Shown: in pieces, positions 9,991-18,226 of the stretch
Position numbering within the stretch: position 1 is the stretch's first letter
How the letters are laid out: every line of letters begins with the position of its first letter
Assembly: GCF_002897035.1 (NCBI RefSeq)
Contig: NZ_BAUX01000004.1
Span: 62,001-126,000, forward strand
DNA: 64,000 bases
Direction: 5' to 3'
Source: Methylopila sp. Yamaguchi
GTDB taxonomy: Bacteria > Pseudomonadota > Alphaproteobacteria > Rhizobiales > Methylopilaceae
The notes under the pieces: generated by a model
What the model saw: the letters and a program-made list of their open reading frames with translations, nothing else
Told to the model about the DNA's origin: nothing
Databases searched by the model: none
Program-made: the position numbers and the translations under genes

Positions 9991-11412
9991 TCATTTGCTC
10001 ACGCGGAGATTGGAGAGCGAGTCGCCAATCTTTTGAAATGAAAGCTTGAGCGCCGCCTGATCCTTGGCGTCAAAATAGTACGAGGTCATCGTCGCGCAGC
10101 TTTCGAGCATCTTCTTGACCGCCGATTCGCCTGCCGGGATGTTAAAGGCGACTGTATACACACTAATGCCCGCTGACTTCATTTTTGAACAGACGTTCAA
10201 TAGGCGCTTGTCGAGCTCTGCATTCGCCTGATCGAATCCTGTAAAACCGAGTTTCCCCTCGGTACGATATCCGTAGGCAGTGTAATTGTTATCGCCGAAA
10301 TTGTTCTGGCCATCCGTCATCAACACCACGGCCTTCTGCATGTTCTTGGTGCCATAATCGAGCGGCAGCGACTTCGTGAGCATCAGGCCGTCCCAGAACC
10401 CACGCCAGCGCGGCGACAGCATGCGCCAGCCCCAGACGGCTCCGAGGTTGATCATGGTAGATCCTTGGGCCTTCATCGCCGTGATGCCGGTCTTGATGTC
10501 GGCCTTGACGTTAGTCATTCCTGTCATCGGTGTCGGGCAGAAGGCTCCAGGTCCTCGTTGCGTTTGATAATTCAAGTAGCGGATGTCGAGGCTCGTACCG
10601 AGCCAGTTCTTAACGATCCAATTGTTCTGGGAAGAGTCGGGGCTGTAGTAGGACGAAAAAAGAGCGCTGCTGAGCAGAACCGGCGGATCGTCGGTCTGGT
10701 CCAACCCGTTGGTTCGAGCTTCGACGCAGCCAGTCCAGTATGATGGATAGTAAGGATGGGTCGTATTCAAAAGCGTCGATGGTTTCACCCACGCAGTGCG
10801 TGCAACGCTGGTGCCGATGTTAACCGCTTGTGAAAACGGCACTAAGCCGACGTAGAGATTTTTTGCCGTCGTCTGGTCGCCAAACAACTGGTCCACTAGA
10901 AGATTCGCAGCGTCCTTCAGTGCCGGCATGCTGCTGCTTACTTCCATCGAACCGGTGTTGTCGAGCACCATAACGACCTCAAGCCCCGTCAACTTGCGAG
11001 TCACTTCGGATGTCGCCTTCACGGTGACGAGGTCCTGACCGAACAGCCTCATGAAAGACGTCGGCATGGTGGCTGTGGCCGTCAACGCCAGGACCGACTT
11101 GTCGGCGTTGGGCGTCGCTGTGACCGCTGTGACGCGCGCGCCGGCAAAATTGTCAACGAAGTTCGCCTTGACGAACTTCGTCGCCTCGGCGGTGGGATTT
11201 ACCGTGCTGATGCGGTTTGCGACCGCGAGGCCGGCGGCGTCGAGCGAGTCGTAGAGACGGGTGCGAACGATCATCGAGCGTCCGATGTCGATAGCGATTC
11301 CCATGCAGCCTATTAGGACCAAGCCGATCAGACCGAGCAATGGCGCGGTGGCGCCGCTGTCGGACCTGATAAAACGGTGGAGGCTATAGAATGTCTTCGA
11401 CACGGGCGTCAT
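9991..11412 (-). CDS. TadG-like pilus-assembly protein with von Willebrand A domain
   Basis: This 473-residue protein has an N-terminal prepilin-like helix (SGATAPLLGLIGLVLIGCMG), as in TadE/TadG proteins of the Flp/tight-adherence pilus system. A von Willebrand factor A domain follows, with the metal-ion motif LDNTGSM near residue 150 and VVLMTDGQNN in the second half. It should be anchored in the inner membrane with the vWA domain in the periplasm. It is the last gene of a three-gene set with the two smaller pseudopilin genes at 11416 and 11991. No tadA, tadB, cpaB or flp genes are visible here, so the rest of the apparatus must be elsewhere or absent. Confidence 0.85.
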   Translation of the reverse strand: MTPVSKTFYSLHRFIRSDSGATAPLLGLIGLVLIGCMGIAIDIGRSMIVRTRLYDSLDAAGLAVANRISTVNPTAEATKFVKANFVDNFAGARVTAVTATPNADKSVLALTATATMPTSFMRLFGQDLVTVKATSEVTRKLTGLEVVMVLDNTGSMEVSSSMPALKDAANLLVDQLFGDQTTAKNLYVGLVPFSQAVNIGTSVARTAWVKPSTLLNTTHPYYPSYWTGCVEARTNGLDQTDDPPVLLSSALFSSYYSPDSSQNNWIVKNWLGTSLDIRYLNYQTQRGPGAFCPTPMTGMTNVKADIKTGITAMKAQGSTMINLGAVWGWRMLSPRWRGFWDGLMLTKSLPLDYGTKNMQKAVVLMTDGQNNFGDNNYTAYGYRTEGKLGFTGFDQANAELDKRLLNVCSKMKSAGISVYTVAFNIPAGESAVKKMLESCATMTSYYFDAKDQAALKLSFQKIGDSLSNLRVSK

Positions 11413-11415
11413 GCC

Positions 11416-11994
11416 TCAACTGCATGGATTATCGGTCAGGCCGCCCAAACGTGGACGGAACATCGCTTTACTGTAAATATCAATTTTTGTTGTCGAGAAT
11501 AAAGTGAACATTGGCGAATACTTATAGTATACCTCGGAGATTATGATGTTGTCGTTGGAATCGATCAGCATGTTTTTATCGAAAGCAGCGGCTCCGCCTG
11601 GAGAGCCGATTTTGCTGCGCCAGTCGGCGACCGAGGCGCTCTTGCATTGCCATCGCACTTTCACGGAGCCGTCGTCGGCGAGGTACACCGACGTTAGCAT
11701 CGTCACACCGGTCGAGCCGGACACGTAGGATGAAAAGTTCTCGCTGCTGATCCGGTATATCTGATTGAGGGCCTGAGTGTTTAACTCTTTGGCTTTGTAC
11801 TGTGACGCTACGTCGGAGACCGCGAAGCCGATGCCCATCACCTTATGGACGGCCAGAGTATAACGCGTGAGATCTATGCCGCCGAGTAGCAGGAGGGCCA
11901 AGAGCGGCGCCGCCAGAGCCAGCTCGATCGCTGCGACGCCGGACTCGGATCGCTTTAGGTCGCGAAGCTGGCGGCAAAGGAAATGGAGCGTCAT
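11416..11994 (-). CDS. TadE/TadF-like pseudopilin
   Basis: This 192-residue protein has a basic N-terminus followed by SGVAAIELALAAPLLALLLLGG, here quoted in two parts as SGVAAIELALAAP and LLALLLLGG; this is the TadE-like domain with the conserved glutamate after the processing site. The rest is a periplasmic domain with scattered aromatic residues. Its ATG overlaps the stop of the upstream gene (ATGA), and 3 bp separate its stop from the TadG-like start, so the three genes form one translationally coupled operon. It is probably a minor pseudopilin of a Tad pilus or a membrane-anchored surface protein. Confidence 0.82.
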   Translation of the reverse strand: MTLHFLCRQLRDLKRSESGVAAIELALAAPLLALLLLGGIDLTRYTLAVHKVMGIGFAVSDVASQYKAKELNTQALNQIYRISSENFSSYVSGSTGVTMLTSVYLADDGSVKVRWQCKSASVADWRSKIGSPGGAAAFDKNMLIDSNDNIIISEVYYKYSPMFTLFSTTKIDIYSKAMFRPRLGGLTDNPCS

Positions 11995-12575
11995 GGCGTA
12001 CCGTAAGGCTCGTTGCGGACGACCGCTCGCGCGCTGAGCGTCCGGACGCCGTTGGTCGCGATAAGGTCGGCGATCATCGGCGTGCTAACCGGCCACGCAT
12101 ATGTTGCTGTGAAAACCACGATCTGGCCGCCGGTTCCGTATCCCGCCGTACCCTTTCCGTCGTCGTAGGATCCACTTCCATTCACGTCGGTGTAGGGCTC
12201 GCCCGCGTCTCGCACGCCGTTCTTGTTGGTGTCAGTGAACGGTTCCGGATTAATCGAGCTGTAGTCGGGATAGGACTTGGAAGTGACCACGATCTTCCCT
12301 GGATCGAGATAGGGCTGAGCGGCCTTTCTGATGGCCGCTGCGACCGTCGCCGTCTGTGTCGAGGTCGACGCGACATAACCGGTCTTCGACGTGCGCGAGC
12401 CCATGAAAACGGCGTCGTCCAACACGTGCTGGGCCGCCATCATCAGTCCAAGTTCGATCGTTCCGAACACGAAGAGCAGCAGGACCGGTCCGATCAGCGC
12501 GAACTCGACAGCGGTCGAGCCGCGCGCGTCCTGGCGCAGACGTCGTAAGGCCCCAGTGGTCTTTATCCGCCGCAT
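11991..12575 (-). CDS. TadE-like pseudopilin with EF-hand-like insertion
   Basis: I chose ATG 12575, which gives 194 residues beginning MRRIKTTGALRRLRQDARG and then TAVEFALIGPVLLLFVFG, the TadE-like domain with its conserved Glu. An earlier ATG at 12704 would add 43 residues unlike the family. About residues 100-135 hold two acidic loops, DTNKNGVRDAGE and DVNGSGSYDDG, which match the DxNxNGxxDxGE calcium-loop pattern of dockerins and EF-hands. This is the first gene of the TadE/TadE/TadG set. It is divergent from the deacetylase gene. Confidence 0.8.
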   Translation of the reverse strand: MRRIKTTGALRRLRQDARGSTAVEFALIGPVLLLFVFGTIELGLMMAAQHVLDDAVFMGSRTSKTGYVASTSTQTATVAAAIRKAAQPYLDPGKIVVTSKSYPDYSSINPEPFTDTNKNGVRDAGEPYTDVNGSGSYDDGKGTAGYGTGGQIVVFTATYAWPVSTPMIADLIATNGVRTLSARAVVRNEPYGTP

Positions 12576-12774
12576 GGATGTGGAATGGTTCTCTTCGTGA
12601 TCCTTTCGCGACCATACCGCAGAGTTGTCTACGCCTGATGAAGACAGCCACTTAAAAATTGATGGATTACTTGGCGACTGAATTAAGATCTGCGTAATCA
12701 TCACTGTCTAGATTTGTGCATGCTCCGTTCCAGAACCGGGGGCGGTGGGCGGGGCGATGATTCCTGGGGGACTG

Positions 12775-13821
12775 ATGGCGGGCGTGCGGACGACGGCCTT
12801 TCGCGCGGCGTTCGCGGGGCTTCATGCGAGCGGCGCCAACAGCTGGCTGGCGCGGCGCGCGAGAGGGCTGGGCGTCGTGCTGACGCTGCACCACGTGCGC
12901 CCGTGGCGGGAGCGCGCCTTCGCGCCCAACCGGCTCCTCGAAGTCACGCCCGAGTTCCTCGACGACGCGCTCGGCCGTGCGCGCGAACTAGGCTTCGATT
13001 TCGTCTCGCTCGACGAGGCGTGGCGACGGGTCTCGGTCGGGGTGTCGCTGCGCCCCTTCCTGCACGTGACCTTCGACGACGGGTACCGCGACGTGCGCGA
13101 TTTCGCGCTGCCGGTGCTCGAACGGCACGGCGCGCCCGCCACGCTCTACGTCGCATCGGCCTTCGCCGACGGCGAGGCCGAGATCTGGTGGCTGGCGCTG
13201 GAGGAGGCGCTGGTCCGCGCGCGGCGCGTCGTCGTGGATCTCGGGCGAGGCGAGGCGGTGCTGTCCGCCGCCTGCGCGCAAGAGAAGGCGGCGGCGTGGG
13301 ACGCAATCTACTGGCGGCTGCGCTCCGGTCCGGAGGAGCGGCTGCGGTCCGAGGTTCGGCGGCTGGCGGAGGAGCAAGGCGTCGACGTGCTCGCCTTCGC
13401 GCGCGATCTCTGCATGCGCTGGGACGAGCTGAAAGAGGTCGCGAAGAACTCCCTAGTCACGATCGGCGCGCACACCGTCACGCATCCGATGCTGGCGAAG
13501 CATCCGGAGGATGTGGCGCGCGCCGAGATGGCGGACAGCCGCGAGGCGATCCGGCTCAAGCTTGGCGAAGCGCCGGCGCATTTCGCCTATCCCGTCGGAG
13601 ATCTGTCGGCGGCGGGAGCCCGGGAGTACGACATCGCGCGCGACCTCGGCTTCGTCACCGCCGTCACGACGCGGCCGGGGCACCTGTTCAAGCGCCACGC
13701 CGCGACGCCGACGGCGCTGCCGCGGGTCTCGCTGAACGGCCATTTCCAGACGCGCGCCGCCGTCGACGCGCTGCTCGCCGGCACGCCGTTTTTGGGCCTG
13801 CGGGCGCTGGGGCGAGCCTGA
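12775..13821 (+). CDS. Polysaccharide deacetylase (NodB homology, CE4)
   Basis: The product is 348 residues from ATG 12775, which has a GGGGGA ribosome-binding site just upstream; ATG 12757 and GTG 12745 are possible alternatives. It shows the NodB-domain motifs: VLTLHHVRP, TFDDGYRDV (motif 1, metal-binding Asp) near residue 98, and GAHTVTHPML (motif 2, His-x-x-x-His metal ligands) near 231. A FAYPVGD motif follows. Such enzymes remove N-acetyl groups from GlcNAc in surface polysaccharides or peptidoglycan. There is no clear signal peptide, so it may act in the cytoplasm or at the membrane, as polysaccharide-cluster deacetylases often do. Confidence 0.87.
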   Translation: MAGVRTTAFRAAFAGLHASGANSWLARRARGLGVVLTLHHVRPWRERAFAPNRLLEVTPEFLDDALGRARELGFDFVSLDEAWRRVSVGVSLRPFLHVTFDDGYRDVRDFALPVLERHGAPATLYVASAFADGEAEIWWLALEEALVRARRVVVDLGRGEAVLSAACAQEKAAAWDAIYWRLRSGPEERLRSEVRRLAEEQGVDVLAFARDLCMRWDELKEVAKNSLVTIGAHTVTHPMLAKHPEDVARAEMADSREAIRLKLGEAPAHFAYPVGDLSAAGAREYDIARDLGFVTAVTTRPGHLFKRHAATPTALPRVSLNGHFQTRAAVDALLAGTPFLGLRALGRA

Positions 13822-13865
13822 GCGGGAAGGGCGCCGCGACGGAGCGACGTCTGGCGGAGAGCATG

Positions 13866-13895
13866 AAAAAAGGCGGGCCTGAGCCCGCCTTTTCC
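13866..13895. terminator. Bidirectional rho-independent terminator
   Basis: A GC stem (ggcgggc / gcccgcc) with a four-base loop is flanked by A6 on one side and T4 on the other. Read on the minus strand it ends the rplM-rpsI transcript with a run of six U residues. Read on the plus strand it can end the deacetylase transcript. It lies between the two convergent genes, which is the expected place. Confidence 0.85.
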
Positions 13896-13920
13896 GTGCG
13901 CGAACACCGAAGGTCCGCGA

Positions 13921-14400
13921 TCAGCGCTTCGAGAACTGGAAGCTCCGACGCGCCTTGGCGCGGCCGTACTTCTTGCGCTCGACCACGCGGCTGTCGCGGG
14001 TCAGGAAGCCGCCCTTCTTGAGGGCACCGCGCAGCTCCGGCTCGAAGTAGGTGAGCGCCTTCGACAGGCCGTGGCGCACCGCGCCGGCCTGGCCGGAGAG
14101 GCCGCCGCCGGCGACCGTCACGGTCACGTCGTACTGGCCCTTGCGGTTCACCACGTCGAGCGGCTGCTGCAGGATCATGCGCAGCACCGGACGGGCGAAG
14201 TAGACCTCGAGCGCGCGCTTGTTGATCTCGATGCGGCCCGAACCGGGGCGGATCCAGACGCGGGCGACCGCGTCCTTGCGCTTGCCGGTGGCGTAGGCGC
14301 GGCCGAACTGGTCGACCTTCTTCTCGTACTTCGGCGCGTCGGGGGCGGACGCAGTCAGCGCGCCGCCGAGGTCGCTGAGCGACTGGATGTTCTCGGCCAT
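13921..14400 (-). CDS. rpsI: Small ribosomal subunit protein uS9
   Basis: This 159-residue protein has the S9 signature: [47 protein letters not shown] and the basic C-terminal tail [11 protein letters not shown] that reaches the ribosomal P site. An alphaproteobacterial N-terminal extension of about 30 residues precedes the core. It follows rplM by two bases, the universal bacterial order, and is followed by a rho-independent terminator. Confidence 0.98.
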   Translation of the reverse strand: MAENIQSLSDLGGALTASAPDAPKYEKKVDQFGRAYATGKRKDAVARVWIRPGSGRIEINKRALEVYFARPVLRMILQQPLDVVNRKGQYDVTVTVAGGGLSGQAGAVRHGLSKALTYFEPELRGALKKGGFLTRDSRVVERKKYGRAKARRSFQFSKR

Positions 14401-14402
14401 GA

Positions 14403-14882
14403 TCAGGCGCTCCGGCTGTTCTTGCTGTTCAGGGCCGCGACGTCGAGAGCCGTCGGCTGCTGGGCTTCATGCGGATGGGTCTCGCCGCCGTAGACGCGGA
14501 GATTGCCGAGCTGCTTGCGGCCGAGGGGGCCACGCGGGAGCATGCGCTCGACCGCCTTCTCCACCACGCGCTCCGGGAAGCGGCCGTCGAGGATCTGGTG
14601 CGCCTTGCGCTCCTTGATGCCGCCGGGATAGCCGGTGTGCCAGTAGTAGGGCTTGTCCTGACGCTTCTTGCCCGTGAACACCACCTGGGCGGCGTTGATG
14701 ACGATGACGTTGTCGCCGTCGTCCACGTGGGGGGTGAAGGTCGGCTTGTGCTTGCCGCGAAGACGCATCGCGATCACGGACGCAAGACGGCCCACGACCA
14801 GGCCCTTCGCGTCGATCACGACCCACTTCTTCTCGACCTCGTCCGGTTTGGCCACATAAGAGCGGGCCAGCTGGGGGCGCAT
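14403..14882 (-). CDS. rplM: Large ribosomal subunit protein uL13
   Basis: The start at ATG 14882 gives a 159-residue protein beginning [20 protein letters not shown]. It carries the L13 motifs [44 protein letters not shown] and [18 protein letters not shown] ribosome-binding site sits a few bases upstream. A longer frame opening at 14993 has no family similarity before this ATG. It is the first gene of the rplM-rpsI operon, with a strong hairpin in the leader at 14910-14932. Confidence 0.98.
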   Translation of the reverse strand: MRPQLARSYVAKPDEVEKKWVVIDAKGLVVGRLASVIAMRLRGKHKPTFTPHVDDGDNVIVINAAQVVFTGKKRQDKPYYWHTGYPGGIKERKAHQILDGRFPERVVEKAVERMLPRGPLGRKQLGNLRVYGGETHPHEAQQPTALDVAALNSKNSRSA

Positions 14883-14909
14883 GGGGTGAACCTCGATTGA
14901 AAACGAAAG

Positions 14910-14932
14910 CGCGCCGGACGGGGTCTGGCGCG
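14910..14932 (-). promoter_or_regulatory. Hairpin in the rplM 5' leader
   Basis: The arms CGCGCCGGAC and GTCTGGCGCG pair over ten positions (one wobble) around a three-base loop. The structure ends about 28 nt before the rplM start codon. No U-run follows, so it is not an attenuator terminator. L13 is known to autoregulate its operon in other bacteria by binding leader RNA, so this hairpin is a candidate target; that role is inferred. Confidence 0.4.
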
Positions 14933-15078
14933 ACGGGCAGGTGATACCCAACGCAGCGGGAAAAATCAACTCAGCCGCATAAGAGAAAACCAAACAAAAT
15001 CAATCACTTGCAAAAATGGTATCATATAACCTCCTCTGCGGTCCTACAGGTAGAGGGGTTTGCGCCGTCGCGTGGCGG

Positions 15079-15534
15079 TCATCCGCGTGGGGGAATGGAG
15101 TAGGTCGCGACCACATGCGCCACCGCCTCGTCCTCACCGTCGGAGCGCAGCTCGGCCTCGCCCACCGCCAGGCTCCGGCCGATCTTGAGGTAGCGGCAGT
15201 GCGCGATCAGGTCGCGAGGGTCCGGCCGCTTGAGAAAGTTGACGGAAAAGTTCGTCGTCACGGCGAGCTTCACCGGGCCGATGGCGCCGAGCAGCGCGAC
15301 GTAGAGCGCGACGTCCGCGAGCGCCATCATCGCAGGTCCCGAGATCGTTCCGCCTGGCCGCAGATGACGCTCGGCGTAGATCAGCCGCATGCGCGCCGAG
15401 CCATGGCCCACCGCCTCGATCGCGTAGTCGACGCCGAGCCGGATCTGCGGAAACTCAGCCTCCAAAAACGCCTGCATGTCCGCGATCGTCATGCGCGGCG
15501 CGAGATCGGACGTCGGGCGTGGCATTTCCGTCAT
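15079..15534 (-). CDS. PaaI-family hotdog-fold thioesterase
   Basis: This 151-residue single-domain hotdog protein has the PaaI/YdiI-type pattern: HLRPGGTISGPAMMALADVALY (long helix and active-site region), then TTNFSVNFLKR. The canonical HGG is replaced by RPGGT. It probably hydrolyses acyl-CoA or aromatic acyl-CoA thioesters in the cytoplasm; the substrate is not predictable. In related alphaproteobacteria a gene of this family commonly precedes rplM, and here it lies upstream on the same strand with a 196-bp gap that probably contains the rplM promoter. Confidence 0.82.
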   Translation of the reverse strand: MTEMPRPTSDLAPRMTIADMQAFLEAEFPQIRLGVDYAIEAVGHGSARMRLIYAERHLRPGGTISGPAMMALADVALYVALLGAIGPVKLAVTTNFSVNFLKRPDPRDLIAHCRYLKIGRSLAVGEAELRSDGEDEAVAHVVATYSIPPRG

Positions 15535-15688
15535 GGTGGCGTCCCCATTGTCCCGTCATAGTCCCGAATCGACAAAGCCTGCCCGCATGTCGGGCGCGTC
15601 GAGGTCCAGGCAGGCGAGGCTTTCGCCGGTCGGGCCGCGGCGCGCAAGACCCCAAGGAGGCGCCCGCGTCTTCCGGAGGACGTCCGAA

Positions 15689-16354
15689 ATGAACATCGTC
15701 GCTGCGAGCCTGCTGCGGGCCGCCGTTTTCGCCGGCATGACGCTGGGCGCCTCCGTGGCCCCGGCCTGGGCCCAAGAGCAGCCGAGCGCCGCCGTCGAGC
15801 AGACCGGCGACGTCGAACCGAAGCAGGTGCCGCTCAACGGCAAGCTGGTCGAGAGCTTCCTCGCGGCGTGGCCGGAGTTCGACAAGCTGCGCGAGAAGCT
15901 GGCGGCGCAGAACCCCCAGACCAAGGCGCAGGAAAACAGCACCGACCAGCCGGAGAGCGACGAAGCCGAGGTGGGCGAGGCCGAAGATCCGATCGGCGCG
16001 CTCGCGAGCTATCTCGACAAGCCCGAGGCCAAGGCCGAGATCGACGCGATCCTCAAGAAGCACCAGTTCGCCACCTACTCCGATTGGGCGGACGTGGCGC
16101 AGTCGGTTTTGCTCGCCTTCGGGGCAAGCGATCCGGAAGGCGGCGACACCGACCTCGCCGAGGAGAAGAAGAAGGTTCAGGCCGAGATCCAGAACGACGC
16201 TGCGCTCTCCGAAGACGAGAAGCAGGCGGCGCTGAAGGACCTCGACGAGCAGTTCGCGGCGCTCGAGAGCTTCCAGCCCCTGCCGGGCAACGTCGAGGCG
16301 GTGAAGCCTTATGTCGCCAAGATCAAGGCGCTATTCGGCGAAGACGAGAACTGA
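15689..16354 (+). CDS. Secreted hypothetical protein
   Basis: The start at ATG 15689 follows a CGGAGG ribosome-binding site and yields 221 residues. An N-terminal signal peptide ends near APAWAQ-EQP, so the mature protein is periplasmic. It is acidic and highly helical, with the segments NGKLVESFLAAWPEFDKLREKL, here quoted in part as LVESFLAAWPEFDKLREK, and LASYLDKPEAKAEIDAIL. A lysine/glutamate-rich stretch (EEKKKVQAEIQND) and VKPYVAKIKALFGED follow. Similar helical proteins are found as hypothetical proteins across Rhizobiales. I do not recognise a function, and no neighbour suggests one. Confidence 0.7.
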   Translation: MNIVAASLLRAAVFAGMTLGASVAPAWAQEQPSAAVEQTGDVEPKQVPLNGKLVESFLAAWPEFDKLREKLAAQNPQTKAQENSTDQPESDEAEVGEAEDPIGALASYLDKPEAKAEIDAILKKHQFATYSDWADVAQSVLLAFGASDPEGGDTDLAEEKKKVQAEIQNDAALSEDEKQAALKDLDEQFAALESFQPLPGNVEAVKPYVAKIKALFGEDEN

Positions 16355-16540
16355 GCGACCGGCCGCGGCGCCTTCTGATGTGACATTTGCGACTCCCGGA
16401 GGAGCGCGCGTACCGCCGAGGTCGAACGCGGCTGGCTCGGCGCCCGCCGACTTTGCTTCCACGCACCCGTCCGCGTGCGGCCACGCCCTGGATGCGGCCG
16501 TCCGAGAAACCTAGATCGCTCGTCTTGAAGAGGAGCGATC

Positions 16541-17602
16541 ATGACGAACACAGCCCTGGTGGTCGGCGCGAGCGGCGTCGTCGGCGCCGCGACGGCCGAG
16601 GTCCTGTCCCAGGCGGGGTGGCCGGTGCTGGGCCTCGCCCGGCGCCCCGCCACGCAATCGGGCGTCACCGCTTTGGCCGGCGACCTTCTCGATCCGCCGT
16701 CGCTGCGTGAGGCGCTGGCCGGCGCGGCTCCCACCCATGTCTTCATCGCCACATGGCTCCGGCAGGAGACCGAGGCGGAGAACATCCGCGTCAACGCGGC
16801 GATGGTGCGCAACCTGCTCGAAGCTCTGCGTCCGGCCGGGTCGGTGCGCCATGTGGCGCTGGTCACCGGCCTGAAGCACTACCTCGGGCCATTTGAGAAC
16901 TACGGCAAAGGGACGCTTCCGCAGACCCCGTTCCGCGAGGAGCAGGGGCGGCTCGACGTCGAGAATTTTTACTACGCGCAGGAGGACGAGGTCTTCGCCG
17001 CCGCGGCCCGCGACGGGTTCGCCTGGAGCGTCCACCGCCCGCACACGATCATCGGCAAGGCGGTCGGCAACGCCATGAACATGGGCACGACCCTCGCGGT
17101 CTACGCCTCGATCTGCAAGGCCACGGGGCGTCCGTTCCGCTTTCCCGGAAGCGAGACGCAATGGCGCAGCCTCACCGACATGACCGACGCGCGTCTGCTT
17201 GCCCGCCACATGCTGTGGGCGACCGAGACGCCGGCCGCCGCGAACGAGGACTTCAACGTCGTGAACGGCGACGTCTTCCGCTGGAGCTGGATGTGGGAGC
17301 GCATCGCGGCGTGGTTCGAGCTCGAAGCCGCGCCGTTCGACGGCGTGGTGCGGCCGCTGGAGGAGCAGATGGCGGACGACGCGGCCGTCTGGCGGGACAT
17401 CGCCGCGCAGCACGGCCTCGCGGAGCCCGACCTCGACCGGCTGGTCTCGCCCTGGCACACCGACGCCGACCTCGGCCGCCCCATCGAGGTCGTCACCGAT
17501 ATGTCGAAGAGCCGCCGCCTGGGCTTTTCCCTCTATCAGCCGACAGACGACGCCTTCTACGCGCTGTTCGAGCGGCTGCGGAGCGACCGGCTCATTCCGT
17601 AA
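16541..17602 (+). CDS. PRISE-type short-chain dehydrogenase (enone 5-beta-reductase-like)
   Basis: This 353-residue NAD(P)-dependent reductase has the nucleotide-binding motif GASGVVG at residues 9-15 and an HVFIATW segment. LVTGLKHYLGPF and NFYYAQEDEVF follow. The KHY...NFYY spacing is characteristic of the PRISE subfamily (progesterone 5-beta-reductase/iridoid synthase-like), in which a conserved Lys and Tyr catalyse 1,4-reduction of activated enones. Plant members act on progesterone or 8-oxogeranial; bacterial ones are mostly uncharacterised and may detoxify small enones. It stands alone with no obvious operon partner. Confidence 0.78.
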   Translation: MTNTALVVGASGVVGAATAEVLSQAGWPVLGLARRPATQSGVTALAGDLLDPPSLREALAGAAPTHVFIATWLRQETEAENIRVNAAMVRNLLEALRPAGSVRHVALVTGLKHYLGPFENYGKGTLPQTPFREEQGRLDVENFYYAQEDEVFAAAARDGFAWSVHRPHTIIGKAVGNAMNMGTTLAVYASICKATGRPFRFPGSETQWRSLTDMTDARLLARHMLWATETPAAANEDFNVVNGDVFRWSWMWERIAAWFELEAAPFDGVVRPLEEQMADDAAVWRDIAAQHGLAEPDLDRLVSPWHTDADLGRPIEVVTDMSKSRRLGFSLYQPTDDAFYALFERLRSDRLIP

Positions 17603-17714
17603 GGGGCGAGGAGCGCGGCGTGCTATTCCGGCGCGTCGCGCTCCTGGAAGGCGTCGGCGCCGTACAGCGAGTAGGGGGCTGCGCAGCTCGGGCCAACGCC
17701 TTAAGTCTTTGGGC

Positions 17715-18161
17715 ATGACCCAGACCTCATCCGACGCCGTCCGCCAGATCCTCAACTCCGTCCGCACCATCGCCGTGGTCGGGGCGAGCCCCAATCCCTC
17801 GCGCGATAGCCACATCGTCGCCGCCTTCCTCGCCGCCCGCGGCTACCGCGTGTTTCCGGTCAATCCCGGCCACGGCGGCAAGGAGATCGCGGGCCTGATG
17901 ACCTACGCCTCGCTCGCAGAGATTCCGGAGCCGATCGACATGGTCGACGTGTTCCGCGCCTCCGAGCATGTGGCCGGGATCCTCGATGAGGCTTTAGCGC
18001 TGAAGCCTCTGCCGAGGGTGTTCTGGACCCAGCTTGGCGTCCGCGACGACGCCTCCGCCGCGCGGGCCGAGGCCGCAGGCCTGCAGGTCGTTCAGAACCG
18101 CTGCCCCAAGATCGACATCATGGAGCTGGGACTGCCCGCTCGCGCCGGGGGAGCTGATTGA
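17715..18161 (+). CDS. CoA-binding domain protein (YccU-like)
   Basis: This 148-residue single-domain Rossmann protein has the CoA_binding_2 pattern: TIAVVGASPNPSRDSH, GYRVFPVNPG, IDMVDVFR and FWTQLGVR, ending with VVQNRCPKIDIM. It resembles the CoA-binding domain of succinyl-CoA synthetase but lacks the catalytic partner domains. Its physiological role is unknown. The gene ends 65 bp before metY, the same order seen in several alphaproteobacteria, so they may share a transcript. Confidence 0.85.
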   Translation: MTQTSSDAVRQILNSVRTIAVVGASPNPSRDSHIVAAFLAARGYRVFPVNPGHGGKEIAGLMTYASLAEIPEPIDMVDVFRASEHVAGILDEALALKPLPRVFWTQLGVRDDASAARAEAAGLQVVQNRCPKIDIMELGLPARAGGAD

Positions 18162-18204
18162 CGGCGCTTCTTCCTATAATACAGATAGATTGACGAATAC
18201 GTCA
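18158..18204 (+). promoter_or_regulatory. Possible metY promoter with palindrome
   Basis: A perfect -10 hexamer TATAAT lies at 18175-18180, and the perfect inverted repeat TGACGAATACGTCA lies at 18191-18204. Both fall in the 65-bp gap before metY. The upstream TTGACG at 18158 is too close (11 bp) to pair with that -10, so the -35 is uncertain. If transcription starts near 18187 the palindrome sits at the start site, where a repressor could act. No SAM-II type riboswitch fits in so short a leader. Confidence 0.35.
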
Positions 18205-18226
18205 GCATCCCACGGGAGAGAAACGT

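Noticed and set aside
18158-18180. TTGACG and TATAAT as a standard sigma-70 promoter pair
   Set aside because: The spacing is 11 bp rather than about 17 bp, and the TTGACG overlaps the stop codon of the preceding gene. Only the -10 is kept as a possibility.
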